A DNA stretch of 23,840 nt, taken from Bacillota bacterium. Lineage in GTDB: Bacteria > Bacillota > Clostridia > Lachnospirales > Lachnospiraceae. Within the stretch, counting starts at the first letter, position 1. Each line of letters opens with the position of its first letter. Positions 14,101 through 21,655 of the stretch are shown piece by piece. A program made the position numbers and the translations under genes. The notes under the pieces are model-generated. The model was not told the origin of the DNA. It worked only from the letters and a program-made list of their open reading frames with translations, and made no database searches. Location: positions 1-23,840 of the forward strand of contig JAEWPN010000081.1 in NCBI GenBank assembly GCA_023399455.1. The letters run 5' to 3'.

Positions 14101-15486
14101 ATGAAAAGAAAAGTATTAGCAACATTATTAACTTGTGTGATGACGGCATCTTTGCTTGCAGGGTGCACAAGCACGGGCTCAGCGGAAACAAAGGATACGC
14201 AAGGCACATCTGCAGAAACGGGAAATGCGGAGGAAGGAGCCGAAAATACCGAAGCGGCAAACGCTTCAGATAAGGATTTAAGCGGAACACTTACTTTTGC
14301 CATTTGGGACAACAATTTAAATGAATTCATCGAAGATAACGATATGGTAGGAAAGTTTCAAGAACAATATCCTAATATTGATATTGAAGTAGAGAAAATC
14401 AAGGATGACAGCGAATATTGGAATGCGATGAAGATGAGAGCTTCGGCGAACCAATTGCCGGATATTATGTTTAACAAGCCTTTTACTCTATCCAGATTTA
14501 AGGATTACCTTGTGGATTTGTCGGGAACGCAGGCTAGTGCAAACAACGATCTGGCGTCGGGCTATGCCATTGACGGAAAAGTTTTAGGTATTCCTATGAC
14601 CTCCGGATACGAATATGTATTCTATTGGAAAGATATGTTTGAGGAAGCGGGAGTTGAAGTTCCTACTACATGGCCGGAATTCGAAGCGGCAGCAAAGACG
14701 CTGCAAGATTATTATGGAAAAGATAATCCGGATTTTATGGCGATTGCCTGCGGCCTTAAGGATGAATGGCCGGACTATCCTTATATGGAATTCATGCCTG
14801 CACTGGAATCGGGGAATGGGCAGAACTGGAATACCATGGCAAGCCAGGATGCGCCCTTTGCGGAAGGAAGCGACATCAATAAGGCATATCAAAAGGTATA
14901 CAATCTGTTCACATCCGGCGTACTGGGCAAGGATCCGTTAGGACTTGGAAACGATCAGGTAACTTCATTGTTCGCAGCAAAAAGTGCAGCAATTATCGCT
15001 CTGGGAGACTGGGGGCTTCAGAATATTCAGAATGGTACGGATGATATTTCTCAGTTAGGAACCTTTTATCTACCTACAAGAAACACGCAGGCGGATCCGT
15101 ATAACGTAATCGTACAGGGTGACTCTTTTATGGGAGTAACCACTCATTCCAAAAATCAGGAGGCTGCGGTTGCTTTTGTGGAATGGTTTTACTCGGATGC
15201 ATGGTATCCGGATTACATCAATTATGTATCCTCCGCATCATCCATGACGAATTTCCCCAAGGAGAAGGACCCGGTGCTGGCTCAGGCAGATGAACTCACA
15301 CCCGACAAGACTCTTGTAATGTATGATGGCGGCGGTGATGATTTTACTGCAATACAGAACGAAACGACCTTTGATTATAAAAAACTTGGCGCTCAGATGA
15401 TGACGGATGGCTTTGATCTGAATGCCTCATTGGATGAATTGAATGCAAAATGGGCGGATGCGAGAAGCAAACTGCAAATTCAGTAA
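14101..15486 (+). CDS. Sugar ABC transporter substrate-binding lipoprotein (family 1)
   Basis: This 461-residue exported protein starts with basic residues and a hydrophobic signal peptide ending in the lipobox LLAGC, with Cys22 as the lipidated residue. A low-complexity Glu/Thr/Ala/Gly linker follows (about 25-60), then the mature binding domain from about 62 (GTLTFAIWDNNLNEF). Family-1 features include WPEFEAAAKTLQDYYGKDNP, AAIIALGDWGLQN and a late VAFVEWFYSD. ATG 14101 lies behind AAAGGGAGGA (14083-14092). It is the first gene of the operon with two permeases and lacLM, which points to a galactoside or galacto-oligosaccharide ligand. A strong hairpin right after it probably keeps its level above the permeases. 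Confidence 0.92.
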   Translation: MKRKVLATLLTCVMTASLLAGCTSTGSAETKDTQGTSAETGNAEEGAENTEAANASDKDLSGTLTFAIWDNNLNEFIEDNDMVGKFQEQYPNIDIEVEKIKDDSEYWNAMKMRASANQLPDIMFNKPFTLSRFKDYLVDLSGTQASANNDLASGYAIDGKVLGIPMTSGYEYVFYWKDMFEEAGVEVPTTWPEFEAAAKTLQDYYGKDNPDFMAIACGLKDEWPDYPYMEFMPALESGNGQNWNTMASQDAPFAEGSDINKAYQKVYNLFTSGVLGKDPLGLGNDQVTSLFAAKSAAIIALGDWGLQNIQNGTDDISQLGTFYLPTRNTQADPYNVIVQGDSFMGVTTHSKNQEAAVAFVEWFYSDAWYPDYINYVSSASSMTNFPKEKDPVLAQADELTPDKTLVMYDGGGDDFTAIQNETTFDYKKLGAQMMTDGFDLNASLDELNAKWADARSKLQIQ

Positions 15487-15497
15487 GATTAAGGTCT

Positions 15498-15530
15498 ATG
15501 AGGACTGCTTTTGGCAGTCCTCATATTTTG
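15498..15530 (+). terminator. Intra-operon hairpin after the binding-protein gene
   Basis: ATGAGGACTGC (15498-15508) pairs perfectly with GCAGTCCTCAT (15514-15524), an 11-bp stem with a 5-nt loop, followed by a short T-run (ATTTTG). It is 12 bases after the binding-protein stop. The weak T-tract suggests a partial terminator or 3'-end-protecting hairpin that lets some transcripts continue into the permease genes. Confidence 0.7.
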
Positions 15531-15614
15531 AAAAATAAAAATTCAGGAAAGCTATTATACCCTACACCTGCGTGTGAAAGGTTGCAGGCAGTAAAGAAAG
15601 GCTTGGTTATTTGT

Positions 15615-16508
15615 ATGAGTAAATTAAGAAAGAAAAGGATGCAGTTCGTTATAACGGCGTTAGTGGTGCCTGTTATATTGCTGATTGTATTTGTTGTTAT
15701 ACCTGCGGCGGATTTATTTCGCATGAGCTTTACCAATTGGGACGGATATTCAAAAGAGAGTGACATCGTAGGCTTTACCAATTATATTTCCATGCTGAAA
15801 AATAAGGATTTATGGTTGTCATTGAAAAACAATGCTGTTTATTTTGTCATTCATTTCTTTATGATTGCGGTAGAGCTGGGCTTTGCCGTTATCCTTACCG
15901 GCAGGCTGCGGGCGGCAAAGTTCTATAAGACGATGGTGTTTATGCCGTACATTATCAATGGTGTTGCGGTATCCTATGCCTTTTCCTATTTCTTTTCCCC
16001 GATCAATGGTGCTTTCGATGCCGTTTTGGGTGCATTGAATCTGGAATTCTTGATCAGGAACTGGCTGTCAGACCCTAAAATAGTGAATTATGTGCTGTCA
16101 TTTGTCTCGGTGTGGCGGTTCAGCGGGTATCACGTGATTCTCTTTATGGCCGCATTGCAGTCGATCCCTCAGGATGTGGCGGAGGCGGCAAAGGTGGATG
16201 GTGCTAATGCATGGCAGCTATTCAAATATATTCAGGTTCCGGGAATTATGCTTATGGTTGATTTTGTTTTGTTCGACAATATCAGGGGCTCGCTTCAGGT
16301 GTTCGACATACCTTTCGTAATTACTGCAGGAGGACCGGGATACGCTTCCTCTACATTTACGCTGTATACGATAAAAACGGCCTTTACTTATTCGAATTTC
16401 GGTCTGGCCTCCACGATGGCAGTTGCAATTATGATTATGATTGTCTTTATTTATGTTATTCAGAATAAAATCATCCACGGCTTGATACTTAGGGACAGGA
16501 GGAAATGA
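15615..16508 (+). CDS. Sugar ABC transporter permease (MalF/UgpA-like)
   Basis: This 297-residue inner-membrane protein starts MSKLRKKRMQFVITALVVPV and has six predicted helices. The EAA loop that docks the ATPase is DVAEAAKVDGANAWQLFKYI (from residue 187), the class-1 sugar permease form. GGPGYASSTFTLYTIKTAF (about 240-260) is also typical of the MalF/UgpA side. The frame is open further upstream (to 15450), but ATG 15615 gives the family N-terminus. The ribosome site is weak (AAAGG, 15597-15601, far from the ATG). It pairs with the next permease, whose start is one base after its stop. Confidence 0.93.
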   Translation: MSKLRKKRMQFVITALVVPVILLIVFVVIPAADLFRMSFTNWDGYSKESDIVGFTNYISMLKNKDLWLSLKNNAVYFVIHFFMIAVELGFAVILTGRLRAAKFYKTMVFMPYIINGVAVSYAFSYFFSPINGAFDAVLGALNLEFLIRNWLSDPKIVNYVLSFVSVWRFSGYHVILFMAALQSIPQDVAEAAKVDGANAWQLFKYIQVPGIMLMVDFVLFDNIRGSLQVFDIPFVITAGGPGYASSTFTLYTIKTAFTYSNFGLASTMAVAIMIMIVFIYVIQNKIIHGLILRDRRK

Positions 16509-16509
16509 G

Positions 16510-17343
16510 ATGGTAAAGAGAATTTCAACACAAATCGTTAAACAGATCCTTTGTGCAGGTATGGTAGTGATTGTTATGGCACCCATTATCCTTACTTTAT
16601 TTGCCGCGCTTAAAACGAAGGCGGATATGGTTACTACTTCGCCTTTATTGTTGCCGGAATGGGGGAGAGTTACCTTCGATAATTTCAAAGATGTGCTGTC
16701 CGATAAATATTTATTGATTGGTTTTAAAAATACAGGTATTATATTAATGGTGTCGATATTCTTTAATGTTATGTTCGGAACGATAACTGCATTTATTATA
16801 GAGCGATTTGAGTTCAGAGGGAAAAAACTGGTAGTATCCTTATTTTTTATCGGTATGCTGATACCCACCTTCGTTACGGAAATTGCCCGTTTCCAGGTAA
16901 TTCAAGGCCTCGGTTTATATAATACGCTGGGAGCGCCCATAGTCATATATGTGGCTTCCGATTTGATGCAGCTTTATATTTACAGGCAGTTTATTTCCGG
17001 CCTGTCCGTTTCTCTCGATGAGGCGGCGTTAATTGACGGATGCAGTTATTTCGGGCTTTTCGTTAAGATTATATTCCCGCTGCTGGCTCCGGCTACCGCT
17101 ACCGTATGTATTATAAAGGCCATTAATATTATTAATGACATGTATATCCCTTATTTATATATGCCTAAGAACAAACTGCGCACTCTTACGACCTTTTTGA
17201 TGGATTATGCTAACGCACAATTAGGTTCATGGCAGACATTAGCTGCCGGTATCATCATTATTATGATACCTACCATAGTGATTTATGTGTTTTTTCAGAG
17301 GTATATACTGGCAGGAGTAGCGGCGGGCGCCGTAAAGGAATGA
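16510..17343 (+). CDS. Sugar ABC transporter permease (MalG/UgpE-like)
   Basis: This 277-residue protein has six membrane helices. It starts MVKRISTQIVKQILCAGMVV with ACAGGAGG (16495-16502) in front of ATG 16510. The EAA loop EAALIDGCSYFGLFVKIIFP begins at residue 171 and fits the MalG/UgpE partner. FAALKTKADMVTTSPLLLPE (about 34-53) is the usual periplasmic stretch after helix 1. It forms the transport channel with the preceding permease. No ATP-binding subunit is encoded next to them, so a shared MsmK/UgpC-type ATPase elsewhere must power the transporter. Confidence 0.93.
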   Translation: MVKRISTQIVKQILCAGMVVIVMAPIILTLFAALKTKADMVTTSPLLLPEWGRVTFDNFKDVLSDKYLLIGFKNTGIILMVSIFFNVMFGTITAFIIERFEFRGKKLVVSLFFIGMLIPTFVTEIARFQVIQGLGLYNTLGAPIVIYVASDLMQLYIYRQFISGLSVSLDEAALIDGCSYFGLFVKIIFPLLAPATATVCIIKAINIINDMYIPYLYMPKNKLRTLTTFLMDYANAQLGSWQTLAAGIIIIMIPTIVIYVFFQRYILAGVAAGAVKE

Positions 17344-17379
17344 TTATTGATACCCATCATTACATAAGGAGGAGGCTTT

Positions 17380-19269
17380 ATGAAAGCAGATATTACATGG
17401 TTGGATCAACCGGAGGTTTTCCGCGTGAACCAATTGCCGGCGCATAGCGATCATGAATTTTATTCTGACAGAGAAGAGTTTTTGCATGGGAAGAATTCTT
17501 TGGCTCAATCGTTAAACGGAGACTGGAGATTCCGCTACTCCGTGAATGCCATGGAACGGCCGATAGATTTTTTTGAGGAAGATTATCCAGAAGAGGGATT
17601 TGGCGATATAAAGGTACCGTGCCATATCGAGATTGCAGGCTACGATAAGATTCATTATATCAATACGATGTATCCGTGGGAAGGGCATATGTTTCGAAGA
17701 CCGGCCCATGCCCTGCATAAGGAAGATGATGCGAAGGGCAGCTTCAGCAGGGCGGATTATAATCCGGTAGGCTCCTATATCAAGCGTTTTGATTTGGAGG
17801 AGGGCCTTAGAGGCAAGAGAGTAGTCGTTTTCTTCGAGGGTGTGGAGCAGGCGATGTATGTTTGGTTAAACGGAAGGTTTGTAGGCTATGCGGAGGACAG
17901 TTTTACTCCTTCAGAGTTCGATCTGACCCCTTTCATTAAGGAAAAGGGCAATGTGCTTGCTATTGAGGTACATAAGCGGAGCACGGCAGCTTATTTGGAG
18001 GATCAGGATTTTTTCCGCTTCTTTGGTGTATATAGAAATGTAACGCTGTATGCCCTTCCTAAGATGCATGCAGAGGATATATGGGCAAAGCCGACACTTA
18101 AGGAAGATAATGTGTCGGGGATTTTTGCTCTGGATGTAAAACTGTCCGGAAATGAACTGGCCGGAACTGCGGCGATAAAGCTGATGGATAAGGAGAATAA
18201 GGTCTGCCTGGAGAAAAGGCTTCCTATCATAAATGCTAATATCCATATGGAGCCGGAGGAGTTAAAGAACATTAACGCATGGAGCAATAAAGATCCTTAT
18301 TTATATGAGCTGACCATAAGTTTAGAAGATGAAAACGGTAAGGAAGTGGAATTCGTTCCTTATAAAGTGGGTTTCCGTCGCATTGAAATCAAGGATAATC
18401 TGATGTTGTTAAACGGAAAGCGGCTGATTATAAATGGAGTAAACCGCCATGAATGGAGTGCTGAAGGCGGACGCTGCATCGGCAGGCGAGAAATGGAATG
18501 GGATATCCAGGTTATGAAAAATAACAATATCAATGCGGTCAGAACCTGCCATTATCCTAATCAGCTTTCGTGGTATGGCATGTGCGATGAAAATGGAATA
18601 TATATGATGGCGGAAACGAATCTGGAATCTCATGGTTCCTGGCAGAAGCTGGGGAAAGTGGAGCCTTCTTGGAATGTGCCGGGAAGCCTTCCGGCCTGGG
18701 AGCAGGCGGTAATGGACAGGGCGAAGACGAATTTCGAAGTGTTCAAGAACCATACTTCCATATTATTCTGGTCATTAGGCAATGAGTCCTATGCGGGAGA
18801 TGGAATAGAAAGTATGAACCGTTTTTATAAGGAGACGGATGGAAGCAGATTGGTGCATTATGAAGGTGTGGTACATAACAGAGCTTATGAAGATACTATA
18901 TCTGATATGGAGAGCCGTATGTATGCGTCTCCCGCTCAAATAAAGGAATACCTGGAAAACGATCCGAAAAAGCCGTTTGTCCTATGCGAATATATGCATG
19001 ATATGGGTAATTCTCTCGGAGGAATGAAATCCTACATCGATTTACTTGAGAAATATCCTATGTATCAGGGTGGATTTATATGGGATTATATCGATCAGGC
19101 TCTTTTTGTTCAGGATGAGGTAAGCGGGGAAAAGGTGCTGCGCTATGGCGGAGACTTCGACGACCGTCCGTCCGATTATGAGTTTTCCGGCAATGGAATC
19201 GTATTTGCCGATAGAATGGAAAAACCCGCGATGCAGGAGGTAAGATACTATTATGGATTATATGAATAA
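17380..19269 (+). CDS. lacL: Beta-galactosidase large subunit LacL (GH2)
   Basis: This 629-residue protein starts behind AAGGAGGAGG (17366-17375) at ATG 17380. The order is the jelly-roll sugar-binding domain (about 45-220), the immunoglobulin-like domain (about 225-335) and the TIM barrel (about 336-629). Catalytic features in the family pattern are the acid/base Glu469 in WSLGNES, the nucleophile Glu537 in VLCEYMHDMGNS, substrate-binding His357 (GVNRHEW), His391 (CHYPN) and His540, Mg ligands in NLESHG (Glu416, His418) and Trp568. It ends before the last domain of LacZ; that domain is encoded by the next gene, as in the LacLM enzymes of lactobacilli (about 628 + 319 residues). It hydrolyses lactose or other beta-galactosides in the cytoplasm after uptake by the adjacent ABC transporter. 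Confidence 0.95.
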   Translation: MKADITWLDQPEVFRVNQLPAHSDHEFYSDREEFLHGKNSLAQSLNGDWRFRYSVNAMERPIDFFEEDYPEEGFGDIKVPCHIEIAGYDKIHYINTMYPWEGHMFRRPAHALHKEDDAKGSFSRADYNPVGSYIKRFDLEEGLRGKRVVVFFEGVEQAMYVWLNGRFVGYAEDSFTPSEFDLTPFIKEKGNVLAIEVHKRSTAAYLEDQDFFRFFGVYRNVTLYALPKMHAEDIWAKPTLKEDNVSGIFALDVKLSGNELAGTAAIKLMDKENKVCLEKRLPIINANIHMEPEELKNINAWSNKDPYLYELTISLEDENGKEVEFVPYKVGFRRIEIKDNLMLLNGKRLIINGVNRHEWSAEGGRCIGRREMEWDIQVMKNNNINAVRTCHYPNQLSWYGMCDENGIYMMAETNLESHGSWQKLGKVEPSWNVPGSLPAWEQAVMDRAKTNFEVFKNHTSILFWSLGNESYAGDGIESMNRFYKETDGSRLVHYEGVVHNRAYEDTISDMESRMYASPAQIKEYLENDPKKPFVLCEYMHDMGNSLGGMKSYIDLLEKYPMYQGGFIWDYIDQALFVQDEVSGEKVLRYGGDFDDRPSDYEFSGNGIVFADRMEKPAMQEVRYYYGLYE

Positions 19270-20245
19270 AGAAGAACACATCGATGAAACGCTGCACATC
19301 GTATATGGAGATATTGTGCTTGGACTTCATGGAGAGGGCTTCAGTTATCTGTTTTCCTATGTGAAGGGCGGATTGGAATCCTTGGTAATCGATGGGAAGG
19401 AGTGGCTGTATCGCACGCCGGGGCCTGCTTTTTGGCGCGCTGTAACAGATAATGACAGAGGGAACGATTTTCCGCTCCGTTCTGGAATGTGGATGGGAGC
19501 CGATTCTTTTATTTCCTGTGTCGGAGGAGAGGTTATGGTAGACGGAAGAGAGATCCCTTTGCCAATCGCGCCGGAAAATAATAAATATACGGGAAATGAA
19601 CGTGCTAAAAAAGTACAACTGAAATTTTTTTATGAAACAATAACTGTTCCTTCCACAAAAGCAGAAGTTGCTTATGAAGTATGTGCTGACGGCAAAATAA
19701 ATGTCCATGTGCAGTATCACGGAAATGATAAGCTGCCGGAGCTGCCCGTATTCGGAATGCGGTTCGTTATGCCGACAAAGGCGATAGGATACCGGTACGA
19801 AGGATTGTCCGGTGAGACCTATCCCGATAGGATGGCCGGTGGGATTCCCGGTATTTACGACATAAAAGGGCTGCCGGTAACGAAATATCTGGTTCCTCAG
19901 GATTGTAATGTCCATATGAAGACCAAATGGCTGGAAGTATATAGGAATACGACTTTAAACAATGCAGATCAGAACAATAAGATCTTCGGACTTAAATTTT
20001 CTGCCATGGAAGAGGGGAATGAGTTTGCATTTTCCTGTATTCCATACACTCCGCTGGAGCTTGAAAACGCTGCTCATCATGAAGAACTGCCCCCTGCGAG
20101 AAGAACAGTAGTATCCATTCTGGGAGCGGTAAGAGGCGTTGGAGGAATCGATAGCTGGGGTGCGGATGTGGAAGAAGCTTATCGTATAAATGCCGGAGAC
20201 GATATCAGTTATTCCTTCCAGCTCAGTAAGGCGATAGTAAAATAG
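19253..20245 (+). CDS. lacM: Beta-galactosidase small subunit LacM
   Basis: This 330-residue protein has no catalytic barrel. It is the beta-galactosidase small-chain domain (LacZ domains 4 and 5) on its own. Landmarks are LHIVYGDIVLGLHGEGFSYL, SYVKGGLESLVIDGKEWLYR, FWRAVTDNDRGNDF and late GGIDSWGADVEEAY, whose Trp corresponds to the LacZ C-terminal Trp that closes the active site. ATG 19253 has CAGGAGGT (19234-19241) in front and sits inside lacL, overlapping it by 17 bases. I recall the same 17-base overlap for lactobacillal lacL/lacM. ATG 19262 is a possible alternative. The separate ribosome site and start argue for two subunits rather than a frameshifted lacZ. Confidence 0.95.
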   Translation: MDYMNKEEHIDETLHIVYGDIVLGLHGEGFSYLFSYVKGGLESLVIDGKEWLYRTPGPAFWRAVTDNDRGNDFPLRSGMWMGADSFISCVGGEVMVDGREIPLPIAPENNKYTGNERAKKVQLKFFYETITVPSTKAEVAYEVCADGKINVHVQYHGNDKLPELPVFGMRFVMPTKAIGYRYEGLSGETYPDRMAGGIPGIYDIKGLPVTKYLVPQDCNVHMKTKWLEVYRNTTLNNADQNNKIFGLKFSAMEEGNEFAFSCIPYTPLELENAAHHEELPPARRTVVSILGAVRGVGGIDSWGADVEEAYRINAGDDISYSFQLSKAIVK

Positions 20246-20266
20246 AAATAGAATAGTACAAAAAAT

Positions 20267-20318
20267 GAAAGTCATGACAGTCACTTGCATAAAATGTGAC
20301 GGCCGTCATGGCTTTTAT
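20267..20318 (+). terminator. Terminator of the galactoside operon
   Basis: AAAGTCATGAC-A-GTCAC (20268-20283) pairs with GTGAC-GGCC-GTCATGGCTTT (20296-20315) around an A-rich loop, with one small internal loop and a G-U pair. CTTTTATCATTT follows. It lies 22 bases after the lacM stop, the expected place. Confidence 0.65.
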
Positions 20319-20367
20319 CATTTGAGAGTATATCCTGTGCACTTGCTCTAATCATTTATACTTTTAG

Positions 20368-20396
20368 TTGACTATTTTTGAATTATGATTCATAAT
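20368..20396 (+). promoter_or_regulatory. Strong sigma-A-type promoter
   Basis: TTGACT (20368-20373), a 17-base spacer and CATAAT (20391-20396) make a near-consensus promoter. It would start transcription near 20403, inside the 14-bp tandem repeat, and drive the operon from 20465 onward. Confidence 0.7.
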
Positions 20397-20430
20397 AAGT
20401 AGTAAGTGATAAGTAGTAAGTAATAAGTAA
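20395..20430 (+). repeat. 14-bp tandem repeat, about 2.6 copies
   Basis: ATAAGTAGTAAGTG (20395-20408), ATAAGTAGTAAGTA (20409-20422) and the partial ATAAGTAA (20423-20430). The first copy overlaps the -10 box and the array covers the likely transcription start. Confidence 0.75.
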
Positions 20431-20464
20431 AACTCATATATCAAAGCTGAAAGAAGGTATTATT

Positions 20465-21361
20465 ATGGATTATACGATAATGGAACAGTTGGCATTGGTG
20501 GCCTTGGATGGTCAGGACAGCACACACAATACGGCGGCAAAGAAAGCCGCAGTTATAGGAATCGCGGCAGCAAGTGTTTTACAGATCTTGCTTGTGGATG
20601 ATGTGCAAGAAAATGTAAATGAGTTTAAGAATCGTTTTTGCTATCAGTTAGAAAAAGTCAAAAAAATGAACGGCAAGCAGAGGAGGATTCTGGAAAAAGA
20701 AACGGTGTCCATGTTAAAAGCCGAAAAGGTCCTTGAAGAAGTACCGAATCTGCTGGGATGTGATATGAATTATTATACGGCGAATGTAACCATGAGGGAA
20801 TATAAAAGCGACGAAGGCACGTATCAGAGAATAATAGAAAGCGTAAGAGCTGTCATATTGGAGCCGGGAGAAGTTCCGGAGGAAACAGTAGCCGTTCTCT
20901 GGCTTTTTCGTGAATGCGGATGTTTCCATGATATTTTTTCCATAGAAGAACAGAAGAAAATAGAGTCGCGACTCATAGAGCTTTCGGCAGAAAGTCAATT
21001 ATATAAAGTTATTCTGGAGCAGGAATTTCATAGCGGAGTAAGACGGACTTATTTAAAATTTCTTAATTTTAAGAGTAATATTTTTAAGAATCCTTATTTA
21101 GAGGGGGTAAACCTTCTTTTTCCTTTTTTTGACAGAAGGCAGGCAATTTTTATCGATATGGTTATTTTAGGAACAACGGTACGGGATAGGCGGCAGACAG
21201 CAATGCAATTTTTGCGTGAAAACGGTCATTCCTGCGAAGAATTACGGATAGAAAGCGAAACAATGGTAAAAATTGATAACGCATATTACAGAATATGGCC
21301 TTCTACCCGCAGCTGCAAAGTACCTATTCAGGGAGTAGAGCTTTTGCCGGTATACAGGTAG
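20465..21361 (+). CDS. Unknown protein, possibly GPP34 (GOLPH3)-like
   Basis: This 298-residue cytoplasmic-looking protein starts behind GAAAGAAGG (20449-20457) at ATG 20465. The N-terminus (YTIMEQLALVALDGQDSTHN then VIGIAAASVLQILLVDD) resembles the start of GPP34/GOLPH3-like domains, with their L-x-E-E-L-x-L-L-A-L-D and the following small-residue helix. The body is mostly helical and charged, with a LEKVKKMNGKQRRILEKETV stretch at about 61-80 and IESRLIELS at about 165. The last ~110 residues contain RRTYLKFLNFKSN and are less familiar. In eukaryotes GPP34 binds phosphoinositide; bacterial members have no settled role. It has its own promoter and is followed within 7 bases by a small MerR-type gene, so it opens the AmmeMemoRadiSam operon. 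The GPP34 assignment is tentative. Confidence 0.5.
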   Translation: MDYTIMEQLALVALDGQDSTHNTAAKKAAVIGIAAASVLQILLVDDVQENVNEFKNRFCYQLEKVKKMNGKQRRILEKETVSMLKAEKVLEEVPNLLGCDMNYYTANVTMREYKSDEGTYQRIIESVRAVILEPGEVPEETVAVLWLFRECGCFHDIFSIEEQKKIESRLIELSAESQLYKVILEQEFHSGVRRTYLKFLNFKSNIFKNPYLEGVNLLFPFFDRRQAIFIDMVILGTTVRDRRQTAMQFLRENGHSCEELRIESETMVKIDNAYYRIWPSTRSCKVPIQGVELLPVYR

Positions 21362-21368
21362 GTGAAAT

Positions 21369-21632
21369 ATGTCCAGACAGAGAACAATGGAAAAAATTAT
21401 GGTATCGGAATATGTATCGATCGGAGAGCTTGTGAGGATTACGGGATGCCGATATAGCACGCTGAAATTTTATACGGAAGAAGGTTTGCTTTATTTTGAG
21501 CAGGAGGAAGAGAATCTGACCCGCAGATTCCCAAGGGAAAAGACACTGCGAAGAATAGCAGAGATCAAAGAGCTGAGGGAAAAGGGAAAAAGCATTCCCG
21601 ACATCAAGCAAATTTTAGAAACTAATATATAG
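21369..21632 (+). CDS. Small MerR-type HTH protein without effector domain
   Basis: This 87-residue protein contains a MerR winged-helix domain (about 13-85). The recognisable pattern is YVSIGELVRITGCRYSTLKF, then YTEEGLLYFEQ, RRFPREKTLRRIAEIKELRE and KSIPDIKQIL. It lacks a long dimer helix and any ligand domain, so it may regulate without a small-molecule signal or work with a partner. ATG 21369 follows the previous gene's stop by 7 bases, with AGGTGA (21360-21365) as ribosome site. It may control this operon; no MerR-type promoter with a long spacer is visible at 20368-20396, whose spacer is 17. Confidence 0.75.
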   Translation: MSRQRTMEKIMVSEYVSIGELVRITGCRYSTLKFYTEEGLLYFEQEEENLTRRFPREKTLRRIAEIKELREKGKSIPDIKQILETNI

Positions 21633-21655
21633 ATCATAGTGACAGGAGGTATATT

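Noticed and set aside
16218..16868. Reverse-strand open frame (216 codons) across the two permeases
   Set aside because: It is a shadow of the permease genes; its composition (Ile/Asn/Thr-rich) is what reading permeases backwards gives.
19076..19915. Long reverse-strand open frame (279 codons) across lacL/lacM
   Set aside because: It lies fully opposite two well-supported genes, has no family-like sequence and no ribosome site, so it is a shadow.
17380..20245. lacZ broken by a frameshift or sequencing error
   Set aside because: Both parts match the known LacL and LacM sizes, lacM has its own ribosome site and start, and the 17-base overlap is the normal one for lacLM.
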